The translations under genes and the position numbers were made by a program. Source: Oreocharis arfaki (taxonomy: Eukaryota; Chordata; Aves; Passeriformes; Paramythiidae). Taken from it: a DNA stretch of 64,000 nt. Below are positions 24,001 to 37,000 of this stretch, in pieces (position 1 is the first letter of the stretch; the number at the start of each line of letters is the position of its first letter). The stretch covers positions 185,911 through 249,910 of the forward strand of contig VZRR01004731.1 in assembly GCA_013398015.1 (NCBI GenBank), read 5' to 3'. Under the pieces are notes generated by a model. That model was given only the letters and a program-made list of their open reading frames with translations. It did no database searches and was not told the DNA's origin.

Positions 24001-24629
24001 GTTTCTCACTTTTATATTGTAATTAATACTTTAACATACTTAAACATTTTCCTGTGAAGGAGTTAATGAAGTCATGCTTAGATCCTTGGACACATTTACA
24101 GCCCATTATTTAAGATACAGGAAAAAGTAAGGTGCTTTAAGAAATGAAGAAACAGGAGCCATTAACCAAAGCAAAGAGATCACAAGACATTCAAGCAGCA
24201 GTTGAACCAAATGGTTACCTTCCAAACTGGCACTGCAAGGCTGAAACAGGCAGGACAAAGGATTTCAGACACACTTAGGCTGGGGGGGAAAAAACAAACC
24301 CAAGAATAACAGACAGGTGCAGAAAAGAATGTTGGCTCAGGGATGCTTTAGATCTGATAGCAAATATATCAACCATTGTAGGATCTTTCCTGTGTTCAGG
24401 AAAGCCAATGGAACCATGTTTTTCTCTGCAAATAAACAGGATTACACTATGAGTAGAACCTATTTTGGCATTAATTCCCTCCCTTCACTATCGATGCCTG
24501 TTGCTTTCCCCAGCCTGGAAAACCCACTGGCAATTTGGCTCAAAAGGACAGCACAGCGCAGAAGAATCAGAAGCCATTTGAAGACAGCTACACACACATT
24601 CTCCTCTCTCCCCATCAAAGCACGGCTCT
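21061..24629. other. Unique non-coding DNA, nothing recognised
   Basis: Neither strand shows a credible exon or a recognisable transposon. The longest frames (about 110 codons, 23055-23393, on both strands) overlap each other antisense, which argues against real coding. A short A run lies at about 23791-23801. Confidence 0.6.
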
Positions 24630-24690
24630 GTTCTCCCAACCCCTCTGGCCCTCTGTTTTGGTCTGTAAAATGGAAATAACACCTCGGAAG
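24630..24690 (+). repeat. Possible MIR-like SINE core remnant
   Basis: The words aacccctctggccctctg and gtctgtaaaatggaaataac follow the order of the MIR/CORE-SINE segment 'AACCTCTCTGTGCCTCAGTTT...CATCTGTAAAATGGGGATAATAATACC'. The match is short and diverged, and no tRNA-like head is visible upstream, so a chance resemblance is possible. Confidence 0.4.
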
Positions 24691-25249
24691 AGAGCGAGAG
24701 TCACAGATCACGAGCCCACTCAGTGAACTCTGGGAGAAGGAGCTCCCCTTCTGCCCTTCAGCATTTTTATGTCTGCAGTACCTTCCTTGTGCTAAGTGCT
24801 ACCTACATGGGGAGTATCTAGTTTATTTCTATGTGCAGAAGCTACTTCCACTTGAAATATTTGTGGAAAACCACCAGTTTCAGATGTGGTGGCAAACTTC
24901 AATTAAAACAGAGGAGGTTTTAATGCAAACATAAAGCTCTTTACAAATATCAGACTTTGTGACATAACATCAGCTGTGAATGTAAAACAACACAGGGATG
25001 TGTTTTCCTGCAACAACAAAAATTTAAAGATCAAATACCTTTTCCTTCAGATTCCCCATACTGATTTCTGAGAATCTAATGAAACACAAAGTATGTTTGC
25101 AAAGTAGAACATTTGCATATGCTTCATTAATTAGTTTGGCAAGGCCTCCACTACCAAAGGTGCATGTATTTTTACATAGGCTTCAGCAATCTGCCTTGGA
25201 GTTTTCAATATTCATGTTTCTGCACTATTTGTGCTCTGGATCATTTCAT

Positions 25250-25288
25250 TATATCTATATATATGTATATATGTGTATCTATATATTT
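25250..25288. repeat. TA-rich microsatellite
   Basis: Interrupted TATA/TATG/TATC dinucleotide-type repeat of about 39 bases (tatctatatatatgtatat and so on). It is likely length-variable. Confidence 0.85.
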
Positions 25289-27934
25289 TAACAGATCTTG
25301 GAATTTGTCATTCTGCTAGGATTTCTAAAAATATCCTTCCAAAAAACCTTCGATTGAACTTGACTGGAATAGGAGAGGTGGTACACACTTTTCCTTTTCT
25401 TGGAGCTCCATCTCAGTCCAACAGCAACACTGTCCATGTAATCTTGGCATCACATTTCACACAAAGCTCATGATGAGCTGAATTTTCAGTAGAACTGACT
25501 TTGAATTTTCAGATCAAACAACGTCTCCTTGGAATACAACAGCTTGTTCAAACATAATGTTTTGGGCTTTGACAACCTCCCAGCTCAACACAGACAGGGA
25601 TGTCTTATAAAACTGCTTGTGGGGCTCCTGAATAAATATCCTTTGGCAAGGGGGTGACGGACTTCCTAAGTTTACTGTGACACCTGAGGAGCTGCTTTCT
25701 CCCAGTTTGAACAAAAACAGGAATAAGAAACAGTTGTTTTTTCTAAAGCCAGTGTTTCTGAATTTCCTTTCCATCTCCAATTCCCTTGTTTACATCTCGC
25801 CCCACACCCAAACATCCCAACAAAGGTCTTCTGGCAACAGAGAAATGCTAAATACCATCTTCTCTGGCCTGATTATTGAGAGTAGTAAGGGGGCTATAAG
25901 GAGGAGAGGGGATGTACTGGGAGAAGTGATGCAGCAGCAGGCTCTAGAGCCTTCACACAGATTTACCTGGCTGCTGAAGCACTGGACTGTCTTGAGAGCT
26001 TTTTCCATCTAGGTCCAGCCCAGCTTTCACTTTGGGTTTTACTGAAGGAAAAAGCTATCAAGTGCCAGTCACTTGTGGCAGTCCTTAGCATTACCTAACA
26101 GTTCACAAGAGTACTCTAGAACACCCAAAAGTAACAGATGGAAAAACCCACATAAATAATTATAATGCATTAAACTCCTCAACCAAAGGGCACACCCTCA
26201 TGCAGAACCTGTCCTGTCTCTCCACAAATAATGATATGACATGCTGAAAAATCTTCCTACACTTTAGAAAAATAAGGAGGAACAGGGAATATATTGAAAG
26301 GGAAATGCAAAATGTAAGAGGGTTGGGAAACCACCTTCCTTACTTTTACACAATTATTTTCACCTTCACACACACATAAGTATACATCCATGTAGCTTTG
26401 CGTGGCACTTCAGCCCCTAGTAGTCGTCAAATACTCAGTAAGTGTTTCTGAAGTTAGGAGCAACTTGCTCAAGGTTTATGTGCTCCCTCTAAGAACTCCA
26501 CATCCATTCAGTCAAGGCAGAGGCTGGACCACATGCTACAACATAACATGGTCTGCCTCATAAAATGCACTGCACCTCCTAAAAACCAGGTACCCCTCAG
26601 CCTCAATCCTGCCCGCTGTGCACTGTGTGCAGCCATTAAATAAAGCCCCCAGCATTTTACTGAGCTTGGACAATCACACTGGACAACATAACATGATCAA
26701 TGTGGGAGATGAGGATAAAGACCAAACAGCTCCGGAGACGTCCTGGCGAAGACGAGTAAACAACAGGCCTCCATAGAGAAGTGGGATAGAAAACTCAACT
26801 AACACTGAAATTTATCAAAGCTTAAAGCTGCTTACAATAATGGCTAAGGGTGAACGATTAATTTCAAACCAGGCCAAATTGAGGAAAAGGACCTTGATGC
26901 ACACACCAATTTTGTTTCTCAAAGTCAAGAATTGCCTAATCAATAGCAGTGCTAAAAGGAGATGGGCACTCTCAGGGGTACCATTACAAAGAATTGCACT
27001 GGATTTTAGCCACCTGGCTCCCAATTGCTTTAATAGCTGTCACACGGCTAAAACCCATGCTGAAGCTTTAAAAGTTTACCACTCGGTCTTCCTGAGCATC
27101 CGCTGCTGTCAGGTGGCAAACGCGGAGCAGCAGGAGGGACTGCGAGACTTACTCCTGCATTGACCAGTCCTAGAACACGCCCAAGAATTTGCAGTGCTGC
27201 TGCTGCAGGTGACACTTACTGGGTGAAGAAGGGCTAAACAGGAGAGGGTAAAAGGGGTGAGTGAGAGAAAGTGAAAGGAACTGTCCTCAACCCTACCCCT
27301 GTTGATGTGTTGGTAGCAGCCTGCACCGGGTACTCACATCACCGGCCTAATCCAACCAACTCCCCTCTTCCATTAGCTAAAAAGAAACTGGCACATTTTC
27401 AATAATGCTCTGACTGCTCCCCCCATTCCAAATTGTGCTCCAAATCTTAATGGAAAACCTTCAAGAAGTTTAAGGTTTTAAATCATATAAAGAAGCAGAT
27501 GCAAGGAGAAAAATCCAACAAGAGCAGAAAGAGTTGGATTAGACAGGAACTGTCTTTCTTTCCACTGTCACCAGCACTGAACTTCACAGGAGCAGCAGCT
27601 GGAAAGACAGAAGGAGGCAGACAAAAGAGAAGAGGAAGGAGGGGTTTCTCTCATGCATAATCTTACAGAAGGATAGGTGGCATCATGTCATCAAGATCTG
27701 GGCTTGACTTGGTTCCTGGGCCTATTAGTGGTCACCTATGGGATGGTGAGTACTCCAATTCCTTTCTCAGGCAGCTTCCACAACTCCAGAGCCTTCCAGG
27801 GCTGAGGAAAGAAATGGGAAATGGGCCTTGGCCGCGGCCCCCTCTCAAGAGGTCACCTTATGGTGAGGCTTTCATAGAACACATAAATAACCAGCAATAT
27901 CAACCACCTTTTGAAAGGAAGTGGGGTAATACTC
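25289..27934. other. Unique non-coding DNA, nothing recognised
   Basis: No gene found. A GC-richer patch with an 84-codon plus-strand frame (27685-27939) abuts the following CR1 but resembles no protein I know and lacks clear splice borders. No additional transposons were identified. Confidence 0.6.
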
Positions 27935-28247
27935 AGTGAACCACAACTTGAGGTGGATGGGACCTTAAGTTCACTAGACCAGGTTACTCAGAGTCCCATC
28001 CAACCCTGAACACTTCCAGGGATGGGACATCCACAACTCCTCTGGGCAAATTGTTCCAGTGCCTCACCGCCCTGACAGTAAAGAATTTCTTCCTAATATC
28101 TAACCTAGACCTACTTTCTTCCAGTCTGAAGCCATTCCCCCTTGTCCTATCACTCCCTGCCACTGGGAAAAATCCCTTCTCACCCTTCTTGTCAGCCCCC
28201 ATTTAAGTACTGGAAGGTTGTTATGAGGTCTCCCCAAATACTGTCAC
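27935..28247 (-). mobile_element. CR1 LINE, 5'-truncated 3' end with end of ORF2
   Basis: Read on the minus strand, the piece encodes the C-terminal end of the CR1 reverse-transcriptase protein: the frame 28202-27984 includes RLDIRKKFFTVRAVRHWNNL followed by the conserved proline/valine stretch (LPRGVVDVPSLEVF). This is the signature of CR1 ORF2 just before its stop. A short 3' UTR part follows (gggactctgagtaacctg, ggtctagtgaacttaaggtc), with an internal deletion relative to typical copies and no clear microsatellite tail. The left (3') border is near 27935. It is a dead fragment. Confidence 0.9.
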
Positions 28248-28794
28248 GAAGAACAACTCAAAATATTTCTACATGGAAGTTGTTGGGCAAAGGAAATAGA
28301 GAAAATAAGTAAACCAAGGAACATAAAAAGCCCAAAGTAACTGAATAAAAACCCCCATCCATTATGGAACAAAATCCAAGTCTGTAACTGAGGATGAGTG
28401 GAAAAAAAATTTAAAAAAAAAAATTCAACATTCCTGCCAGCCATTTTTGGAGACCGAACATCTAAAGTTTAGAGGGCTAATCATCAGATATTGCTTAAGA
28501 GAGAAGAGAGGGAATGGCAAAATATTTCCCAAAGTACTAGATAACTGTTATGGGCATCCAAAAACTAGGAACTATTTTATGTATGTATATATGTGTCTGA
28601 ACGTATTTCATGGTACGTTCCTTTTTCATTAAACCTTACATACATTATATGTACTTTAGAATAATTACTTTGGGGAAAAAAACCCCATACCAAACATAAT
28701 GTCCTGAGCCAAAGCAAACACTAGAAGAAATCAAGAGCACGGAGATTTCCATTGAAATGAAAGACAGAAATCTGATAAGATGTTGTTTCCTGCA
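28248..28794. other. Unique AT-rich non-coding DNA
   Basis: Short A runs (for example 28407-28422) and AT-rich sequence. Nothing gene-like on either strand. Confidence 0.55.
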
Positions 28795-28843
28795 GGTCTG
28801 ATCCAGAACCCATTAATTTGATAAGCTTTGACTCCAACTAGGA
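28795..28843. repeat. Possible half copy of the palindromic MITE-like repeat
   Basis: The run aggtctgatccagaaccc, ttaatttgataagctttgac corresponds to the left arm and centre of the 'GATCCAAAGCCCATTGAAGTCAATGG' palindrome, the same family as 2143-2213. The right arm is not recognisable. The short, diverged match keeps confidence moderate. Confidence 0.42.
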
Positions 28844-29044
28844 GAGCAGGGTCACAAGCCCAAGAGCATTGGTGAGTGCTACTGTTACGCTGGCTTTTGC
28901 AGTATCTCTCTTCGTAGACATTAGAGCCAAACCCCATCAGTTCCCCTCAGCTGAGCTGGATTGGCACTTTGGAAATCCTAGTGCACAGGAAATGTTTAAA
29001 TCTTCACATTTGAGGAGTAAGAGCAGCATACACTGCTACTGGCT

Positions 29045-29450
29045 AAATATGGCTCAAGAAAAAGGAAGGTAGTAGAACCGGCAGGAAAAGAAGAAACAAC
29101 GAGTAATAAAAGGAAAAGGGAAATGAAATGGAAAAAAGGTACAGCAAGGAAGGGAGAATAGGAAAGATTATGGGAAACTGGGAAGGGAGGGAATTAAATT
29201 AATCAAAACCAAAAAACAATTAAGGAAATGGAGACAATGAGAAACACAGGAGAGCACTTGAACTCACAAAGCAAAAACAAGCAAGAGGTATATCGAAGGC
29301 AACAGAAGGAAATAGTGAGGCAATGAGAAAGAAAAGGAAGGGGAAAAGGTGCGAAAAACTGAAAATGGCAAGATGTAAGAGAGAAAACAAGAGAGAGGAA
29401 AAGAGAGGGAATTGTACAGGCAAAGGACCAGAAAGAGGAGAACAATCCTA
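29045..29450. repeat. Purine-biased low-complexity tract (about 400 bp)
   Basis: On the plus strand the tract is overwhelmingly A and G with isolated pyrimidines: words such as aggaaaagggaaatg, gggaagggagggaatt, agaaagaaaaggaagggg and gagagaggaaaagagaggg recur without a fixed period. On the minus strand this makes a stop-poor pyrimidine stretch, which accounts for three overlapping Ser/Phe/Leu-rich open frames at 29203-29527 that are not genes. Such tracts can adopt triplex structures; that is general knowledge, not shown here. Confidence 0.8.
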
Positions 29451-32400
29451 GGGAGCCTGCTGTGGTGGGTCGCAGAGGAGTTCACAAGCCCATGCACTCC
29501 AACTATTTCTTTTTGATTCTGTGTCATTGTCAGGCTTCAGACTGCAGCTGCAAATTGTTTGTCTGGCAGTTCTGGTAGGTTTGATTCAATAACTCCTGTA
29601 AGAGGGCAGGCAGGATATCAATGCTGCTTTATTGCCTTTTTCTCTGCCTACAATAGCAATCCTCCAGTTATACAGTATTATAAAGTGCCATCACTGGGGG
29701 TTGTATCTCAGCATAGTCACATCTCATCTTCCTGGGCTATAATAAGCCAGCAAAGGTAGAAGTCTGAAACTACGTGAGCTTCATGAAAGGATTAACATTG
29801 GTGCTTAAAGATTGGCATCAGGGACGGGCACTGAGCAAACAACGGACCCTCGCCTCCCAAGGACCGCAGTGGGAGCTGGGGACATCCTGCTGGATCAGCT
29901 CCACCAAAGTACACTTGGTAACCTGGGCCAAGCCCAACTCCAGCCACGAGTGGACAGAGCATTAACACTCCAGAAAGCTGTAACCACTGCTAGGGAACAG
30001 AGAAAATAGTGCGTGGTCCTGGCAGTTGGGTAACTTTTCATGCCTCTCTCCACATCCTCAGGATACGAGCTCTTTAAAAATAACCATGCAGCGACATTTA
30101 ACGTAAGATTGGACTGACTGACATGGACCTACCATTTTTCCTCCTGGAAGTTCATTCCTTCAGGCTGTGGGAGGTGTACCTCTGCAGTCTGACACAGAGA
30201 AATTTCTCCAGCCTTGAGTGTTCATGACCTGTCAATGAAAAGAGGCTTTCAGTTACACAATGTCATCACCTAGTGCCTTTTACAAACACTAAATTCAGGT
30301 TAAAAATGTCACAGCAAAACAAGAAAACCATCACATAGAAAACTGCCCGTGAGGCATTTTATTTGTATGTCTGAAAAAAAACAACAGAAAAAACCCCCAG
30401 AAAAATTCCTGACACATTGTTCTGGTTAAAGCTACACAAATCAGAACACAGTTTCTCATTCAGGCGTGGTGATTACAAATACTGGGAGTACCTGAAAAGA
30501 AAGAGACCAATTTAATCTGCTTAAACTTTGCCTCACATATACACACATATGGAAATCCCTGTTTCATTGTAAAAATCAGAGATGGGTGTCTTCAAGATGG
30601 TGTCTAGAAATCATTGTGATTTTACACTGCAGTTTATTCCGTATATTTCCATCCTTTTGAGTCACACTGTTCAGCCTCCTACTTATTCTTAATAGATTAA
30701 TTTGCGATTGCTCCCTCGACATTTCAGCCTTTCATGATGGAGAGCAATTCCTCTCATTTCACTCATCAAGGCTCCATATAATAATGAAAGTTCTCATAGG
30801 TCACCTCTGTCGTGCCTTATTTCCTTAACCCCTTTAGCCTTCCACCCTGATAAGCGTTCTTAAACCTAGAGCTGTCTGGGTTAAGGCAAAAATAAAATTT
30901 CTCCTGCAAGCCAACTGCAAGTGAATCTGTACTGCACCAGTTTTACAGAAAATGTGACTTTAACCATGTGATTCCAATTCTCCAACACCTTTACATTATC
31001 ATAATAGCCTATTTGTTTTTTCCAAGCAGTTATGCACACAAAACTGCTGAGATTCTTCTCTAATAACCTCAGGTCTCTTTTTTCTTTGGTACATTGAATA
31101 ATAAGAATTCTGCTGTGGTTCACTAGCTCTAGACCTACTGTTATAGCCACTGAAAGATCCAAATCATCCTCATCTCGGTGAGAATTGCTTCTTACTTGTT
31201 TGCTTAATCTTTGCATTAGGCAGAATAATCAATGTCTGATATTTTTCCTTGTTACAGTATTTCAGAATAAAATTGATAGGCAAGATTCTGAGCTGCCATA
31301 CATGGGCATGTCCCTAGCATCACTTCACTGGCCCAGCTTCACACACTAAATAGCTGCTTCAAAACAAACCTGGAGGGCACGCCGCCAGTTTGAATTTTCC
31401 AGTTGCTCCTTATGACCAATAGCTGTTTTCCAAGTTGTGGCCCTGTTCCACGATTTACATGGAAGTAGGGGCAAAATCGTGACACAACCTGCAGGAAAAC
31501 CAGCAGGCTCTGGGTGCAAGTGAGGGGTAGCTGGAAGTGTCCCAAAGTAGCCCTATTCTCCCAAGAAATCCACATTAAACCAACGAACCATTTATTTAAA
31601 GAACGATTTTACATTGCATCGTATTCCAAGTTGTCTCTTCTTTTGTGCAATCTGTCCATTGCACGGGAGACAAAATATTTCTGACCAGCAACGTGGTGCT
31701 AAATGAAACAGCTGCCATTCCCACACACAGCCTTGAGGGCCGTGCATCTTTAGGGGGAGGACACAACAGTTAGATCAAAGCAATTCAGTGCTGATTGGGT
31801 TGGGGATAATTTTCTGGCAACTAAGGATGGAATTGAGACCAAAAAATCATTTCAAATAACTGCAGAGAAGTCACAGGGTAGGAACACCTTCCAGTCTCTA
31901 GAGAACCAGAATTGATTTGAACTGGTCTACCACTTAAATAGAGAAAAGCTATTATCCCATCACTAATCTCTTGAGCCATTCAGTCCCACTTGAAGCAATT
32001 TTTTCTTCAATAAGCTATTTTACATATTTCACCTAGTCCCCCATCTAGGGGAGAAGCTTATCACATGATTTGTTTAAAAAGATAAATACCTCTCCCCTTC
32101 GCATTTCTGTTTATTCTTGGGTTTGTTGCTAACATGACAGAACTATTAAACACATTCCTCCTCTTCTCTCCTTATGGAGCCCTGCTTCTCTTCCTACCAT
32201 TCCCAAAATAAGACTACTTCTTGTTAGTTTTTGGAAGAAGACCCAACCTAGAAGCATGTATTCTAGTTTTTTTTCCACATAAATGTAAATTTATTGCCCT
32301 CAACCATCATAGCAGTCATCAGCACAATGCTGATACCTAGCCCACAGCTTGAGAAGGGTAAAATCCAGGATTTGCACTGCAAAACCAGAGAATTGCTAAA

Positions 32401-33762
32401 GCTGCAATTTGCAAAAGCAATCTTAATTTTTTTGGTGTGTTCATGGGCACCAAAAGGTGGACACAGTGCCCACAGGTATGCAAAGATGCTGTAATTATTA
32501 AGAACATCTTAAAAACTAGATCTTTGGTGTCAGAAACCAGGGAGGCCAGAGCTGCAGTTTGGTAGTGGGGCCACACTGGCTCAGCAGGAGCGTTCTTTGT
32601 GGTGAGAAATCAAACACATGTCCATGTTCAAATATCTCAGTTTCTCCCACTGCTTTCCCACTATTTTGTGCACTCAGAGGAGCCCGTTTTGTCTACTTCA
32701 TGCTTCCTCTTCGTTAAGCATTTCCTCTGTAGTTTCTCCCAGCACTGAATTTACTTAGCCCTCCTCCATCACTCCCAGAATTAGAACCTGTGCCTTTGAA
32801 AAACCTGGGCTTCCTTCATTTCCAGGCAGTTCATTTCAGCTGCTGCTCACCCCACAGGTTACACTGCTGGAGCAGCACTACTTTGATACTGTTCCTCTGG
32901 CAGCAATTAGAATCAAATCAGCACCAGGCTGTTTATAAAAAGGGATGTTGCTGTAATGACACTATCAATTCTTCCAAACATTGTAGCTATTTATCAAGTG
33001 ATTAAAGTCGAGTAACTTACTCCAGGTTTACTAGCCTATTTTCCATTGGAACTTAAAAGGTTTTACTGCCTCAAGTATGGCACTTGGACTGCTAATAATT
33101 TCAATTTTATTACATTATCATATTTTTTAGATTTATTTCTAGGTTTTGCATAAGATTCAAATTGTTACCCAGTTTATAAAATAATGTGGATTTATCTTGG
33201 TCAAAAATCACATTAGGATAATTATCTTGCCCTTTTGGCAGATAATTTTGTTTGTAATATATTGAAAATGCTTATTTTTTGTCTTCCTAGCTCCTCATTC
33301 TTGCAGAAGAGGCTATTTTTTCCTGACACAGGCAACTCTATCTCCCTCTCACTGTAAGAGCTGTCAGGTCTCCTCCCATTTTCCCCCCTCCATTAGGGGG
33401 AAACGAAACAAAAGATGCCTGCTCCTGCCTTCCACCTCCCCAAAGCAGCAGGATGCGGATACCACTGTAACCTGCCAAATTAAAGACAATTTAGTCAGAT
33501 ACTAAATACTTGCTAAAATTCCCAAATTATCAGAACAATGCTACTTATCCAGTACCAGAAGAAAGTTGCAGCCACTAAGGCTGGATTTAGCAAATTACAC
33601 CTGACCCTCTGACCAGAGTCTCTGACCCTGGAATGTCTGAAAAGCCACCTATGATCTCCATCAGCAGCACTTCGATTAACTGAAATTGGATTTTTCAATT
33701 TAGTGGAAATTTTAATATTTAAAAAGCAAAAATTCACAATTAGATGAAACCTCTACATTTTT
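29451..33762. other. Unique non-coding DNA, nothing recognised
   Basis: No exon or RNA gene was recognised in either orientation. The only open frame above 80 codons (30881-31216, minus, 111 codons) has no known domain and no flanking splice logic. No transposon was identified. Confidence 0.6.
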
Positions 33763-33808
33763 TTGGGGTTTGGTTTGGGTTTTTTCTTTGTTTCTTTTTT
33801 TTTTTTTC
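33763..33808. repeat. T/G-rich simple tract ending in a T run
   Basis: A GGGG-TTT-GG-TTT-GGG sequence runs into T-rich sequence with single C or G interruptions. Simple low-complexity DNA; no attached retroelement body was recognised. Confidence 0.75.
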
Positions 33809-33894
33809 TGAAAAATACTCAAAAGAGCACTTATTTGGGAGTAAAAAATAATCATCTTCAGTAAATTCAAAGTGTCAAATTTTATTTAGAATGC

Positions 33895-34000
33895 ATGGGC
33901 ATTCTATACAACATTACTATAAAATATATAGTAATATAAATAATTAAGTATAAAAATAGTTACATATATATAAGTAATATATATAAAAATATATATGGCA
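33895..34000. repeat. AT-rich low-complexity region
   Basis: Imperfect TA, TAA and TATA units (aaaatatatagtaatataaa, tacatatatataagtaatat and so on) extend over about 100 bases. No gene can be read here. Confidence 0.8.
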
Positions 34001-37000
34001 GTATAAATTCTGACATGCTTTAAGTTGACATAATAATTAGTAAAATAAAATAGCTCCTCCTACTTTAAAAATTATTAAGGACATGCGCTGCTTAGTACTG
34101 ATGGAAACAATTCTTTTACACAATAAAGTAAGTGTCATTCCGATGTAGAAAAAGGATAGCGATATCCTGAGCTTGGAAGAAGTTAAATGAGGATTTTTCC
34201 ATACTTGTAATATGCTTAATTCCAACATTCTAAGTTTCAGTGATTCTAGTTCTATCAAACACCCATGACAGAAGTACCAGTAAAGAGATACCAGGTAATA
34301 TCCAAAATGTTTTGAAGTATGATATTGAAATATGAACCTTTTTTGAGCAAAATATATTATGCAGCCTAGGAGCTTTACAAAAGCAGTCCTCTCCTTGTAT
34401 TTTTCCCGACTTCTTTTTTAACGGCCCAGGAAGTTACAAGGTGTATCCTGTCTTTTTTCTGCTTAAATGTAGGCAGAGAAAAAGAAGCAATCCAAAACTG
34501 GAGAACACCTAATTCCCAAAACAGAGACGAAACAAATTTTGCTTCAAACATTTGGTCCTCACTCCAGTTTGACATTAAAGGGAAGATCAGCTTGCGTATT
34601 CGTGTTATTTCTGAAGACAAGACTATGGAAGGTATACAGCCAGAAATGCATGCGTTTCTGGGGAGAAAACACCTACTTTTCTCCTTCACTGTTGCTCAGG
34701 ACTCAAGCAACATTAAATCCCTGTTGTGCCACTGTCCATGGCCAGGGAGCCAACAACATGGGGACAACACACACATGGCAGCAGCCAGGCACGAGGGAAG
34801 CAGCTCAGGCTCCCTGCAGAGAGAACAGGTTCAGTTCTGTGGGTTTCAGTGGAGTCACAGGGAAATTGCACCCACAATTTGTATAAATCACAATCCAGAC
34901 GGGTTGGCAAAAAAAGTTTGAGTGCTTTGCGTATTCCATATCTCTGAACATTTTTTCTCTTGTAATGACATGGTGAAGAAGCTGATGATCATAAATATGG
35001 AGTGTATCACCCTGTCCTCTTACTCCCTCCCTATTGCTTTTGCAACATAATACATGCATCTCAAATAAATTAAACATGTGGCATATAAATTCAGTTCATG
35101 CTTTTTGGGGGTTATCAAAATCCTGAGAAACCAAAACGTTGAAAATCACTTGTCAAAACGTTCTGGGACGAAGTAGTTAAGCTGTCATCAACAGCTTAAG
35201 CACTGTTTATTTGAATATGTAAAGCAACTTTTTGAAAAAAACAAAAGTACAGAGTCTGTTGATCAGAGTTCTTTCTCCACATGTCTTAATTCTGCTTCCC
35301 TGATCTCCTGAGAGAAAAAAGAAACTTCAAATGAAGTGCAAGGGCACAGACACCCTCAGTGAAGGAAGCACTCTGCTGCACTGACACAAGTGATGTGACA
35401 AAGTATGGCAATGGTATTACCATGGCACTACAGGATTATTACTCCGCAGTGCCCATTATTTGAAATGGAGTTACTCGGTGCTTACCAAAAAACAGCAAGC
35501 AGCATTTTGCAGTAACACAATAAATAACCCATGTCATCTCTGTATCTACACCTTTTGCAGGAGCAGATACAGAGCCAATCAAAAAACAAATCTAAAAGTG
35601 CTATAATAATGCTGGAATGACATGCCTCTTAAGCTGTTTACAGCTGACAGACCAAGTGAAATGGTTTGACAAGGGAGAACACAGTATGTGCTGACAGCCC
35701 TGCTTAGTTCATATTTGAAAGGCAAAATTAAAGTCATACTTTTACAAGGTGCAGGATTCTGCTCACCTGAAGGACATTCTCTTAAGCAAGGCATGATATT
35801 AAGCCTCTGCCATCCTCCTCCTCCTGTGTCCCTTTTTTATGTGTAGGCCACTAAGTGGCACACCTCAAAAACCAGTCCTGACTGCCTATCTCAGTAATTG
35901 CTCGTGAAAACGTGTCATTTAGAAAAGTATGGAGAAAGCAACAGTGAGAACAGCCATAAATGTTCACCCTCTGTAATTTAGGGGAGCACAGCAACATATG
36001 GGCAGCATTTGGCTTTTCTTACAGCAGGCAGCACTGTCAGGAAAGAGCAAACAAAGGCTGAGTACAAATCCCCTCTGTCCGTAGAGACACCTTTCACTTG
36101 ATTACAGGATATGAGAGAAAAACATAAAGACACAGTGAATCCTAAAAAAAAAGCAAATAAGAGCTAAGATAGGTCAGAGGAAAGGGCTGGAGACTGGCAC
36201 TAGGAAAAACAGAGATGTTTGGCAGGACTTTTACAGTTCTAAGGCAGAGGGAAGGCTCAAAGGACAAATGATGGCCAAAAAATGGCCTCTCACTTCCTAC
36301 CTGGTCCTTGCTAAACCCATTGGCTGACAGCAACCAGAGGCTGTCAGCAACTCTTTTGGTGGTCAGTGAGAATAATTTGGTGGACTCAGGCCAGCTACCA
36401 TTGAAGAGGTTTCTTCACTGCAAAAGTTCTTGCTATTATTTGGCCCCTCACTGTTAGAGGCCATGGGAAGCCACGAGCATTCTCCTTCCCTCCCACTCAG
36501 AGGCAGAGGCTCTGTTAGCATAGGGCAGGTGGCCCTGAGGAGGGAAGAGCCAACACCTGCTATTCCTTTTCTCTGGATAAGCTCAGAGTTCAGCTGCTGA
36601 AATGCCCGTCAGTCCAGCTCTTTTAATGAGCCCTGTAATTGGTGAAAATGAGCCCAAAGTGGCCAAATGAAATCATCTCACTGAGGGGGACTAGCAGGAA
36701 AGCTTAGGAATGTTGTGCACTTGGAGGCATAGGATGCCATTGCCTTTACATTGGGCTGACACTAGCAGCTCAGCCAAACAGAACCAAAGAGCCTGGCTGC
36801 TGGCAGCACCTTCCTTACAGGTGAGTGGAGAGCTGTATCCAACTGCAGCCTCAGCCCAGACTTCATATGAAGTGGCTCCAAACAGTTCCAGCCTCCATGT
36901 CTGGAGCCCACTGGCAGATCAAAAACACGGACTGCACAAAACTTCTGGTTGAAGCTGCAGTTCAGGAATCTGAATGGTGTGGAGTGGAAGTGTTTTTTCA

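Noticed and set aside
27984..28202. 72-codon minus-strand frame with a conserved look
   Set aside because: Not a host gene. It is the end of the CR1 reverse-transcriptase frame in a dead 5'-truncated copy.
29203..29527. Three overlapping minus-strand frames rich in Ser, Phe and Leu
   Set aside because: They are a by-product of the purine-biased tract, whose complement has few stop codons.
29470..29530. Possible CR1 tail around ttttgattctgtgtcat
   Set aside because: Only the GATTCTGTG word fits; the preceding sequence does not follow the CR1 3' UTR.
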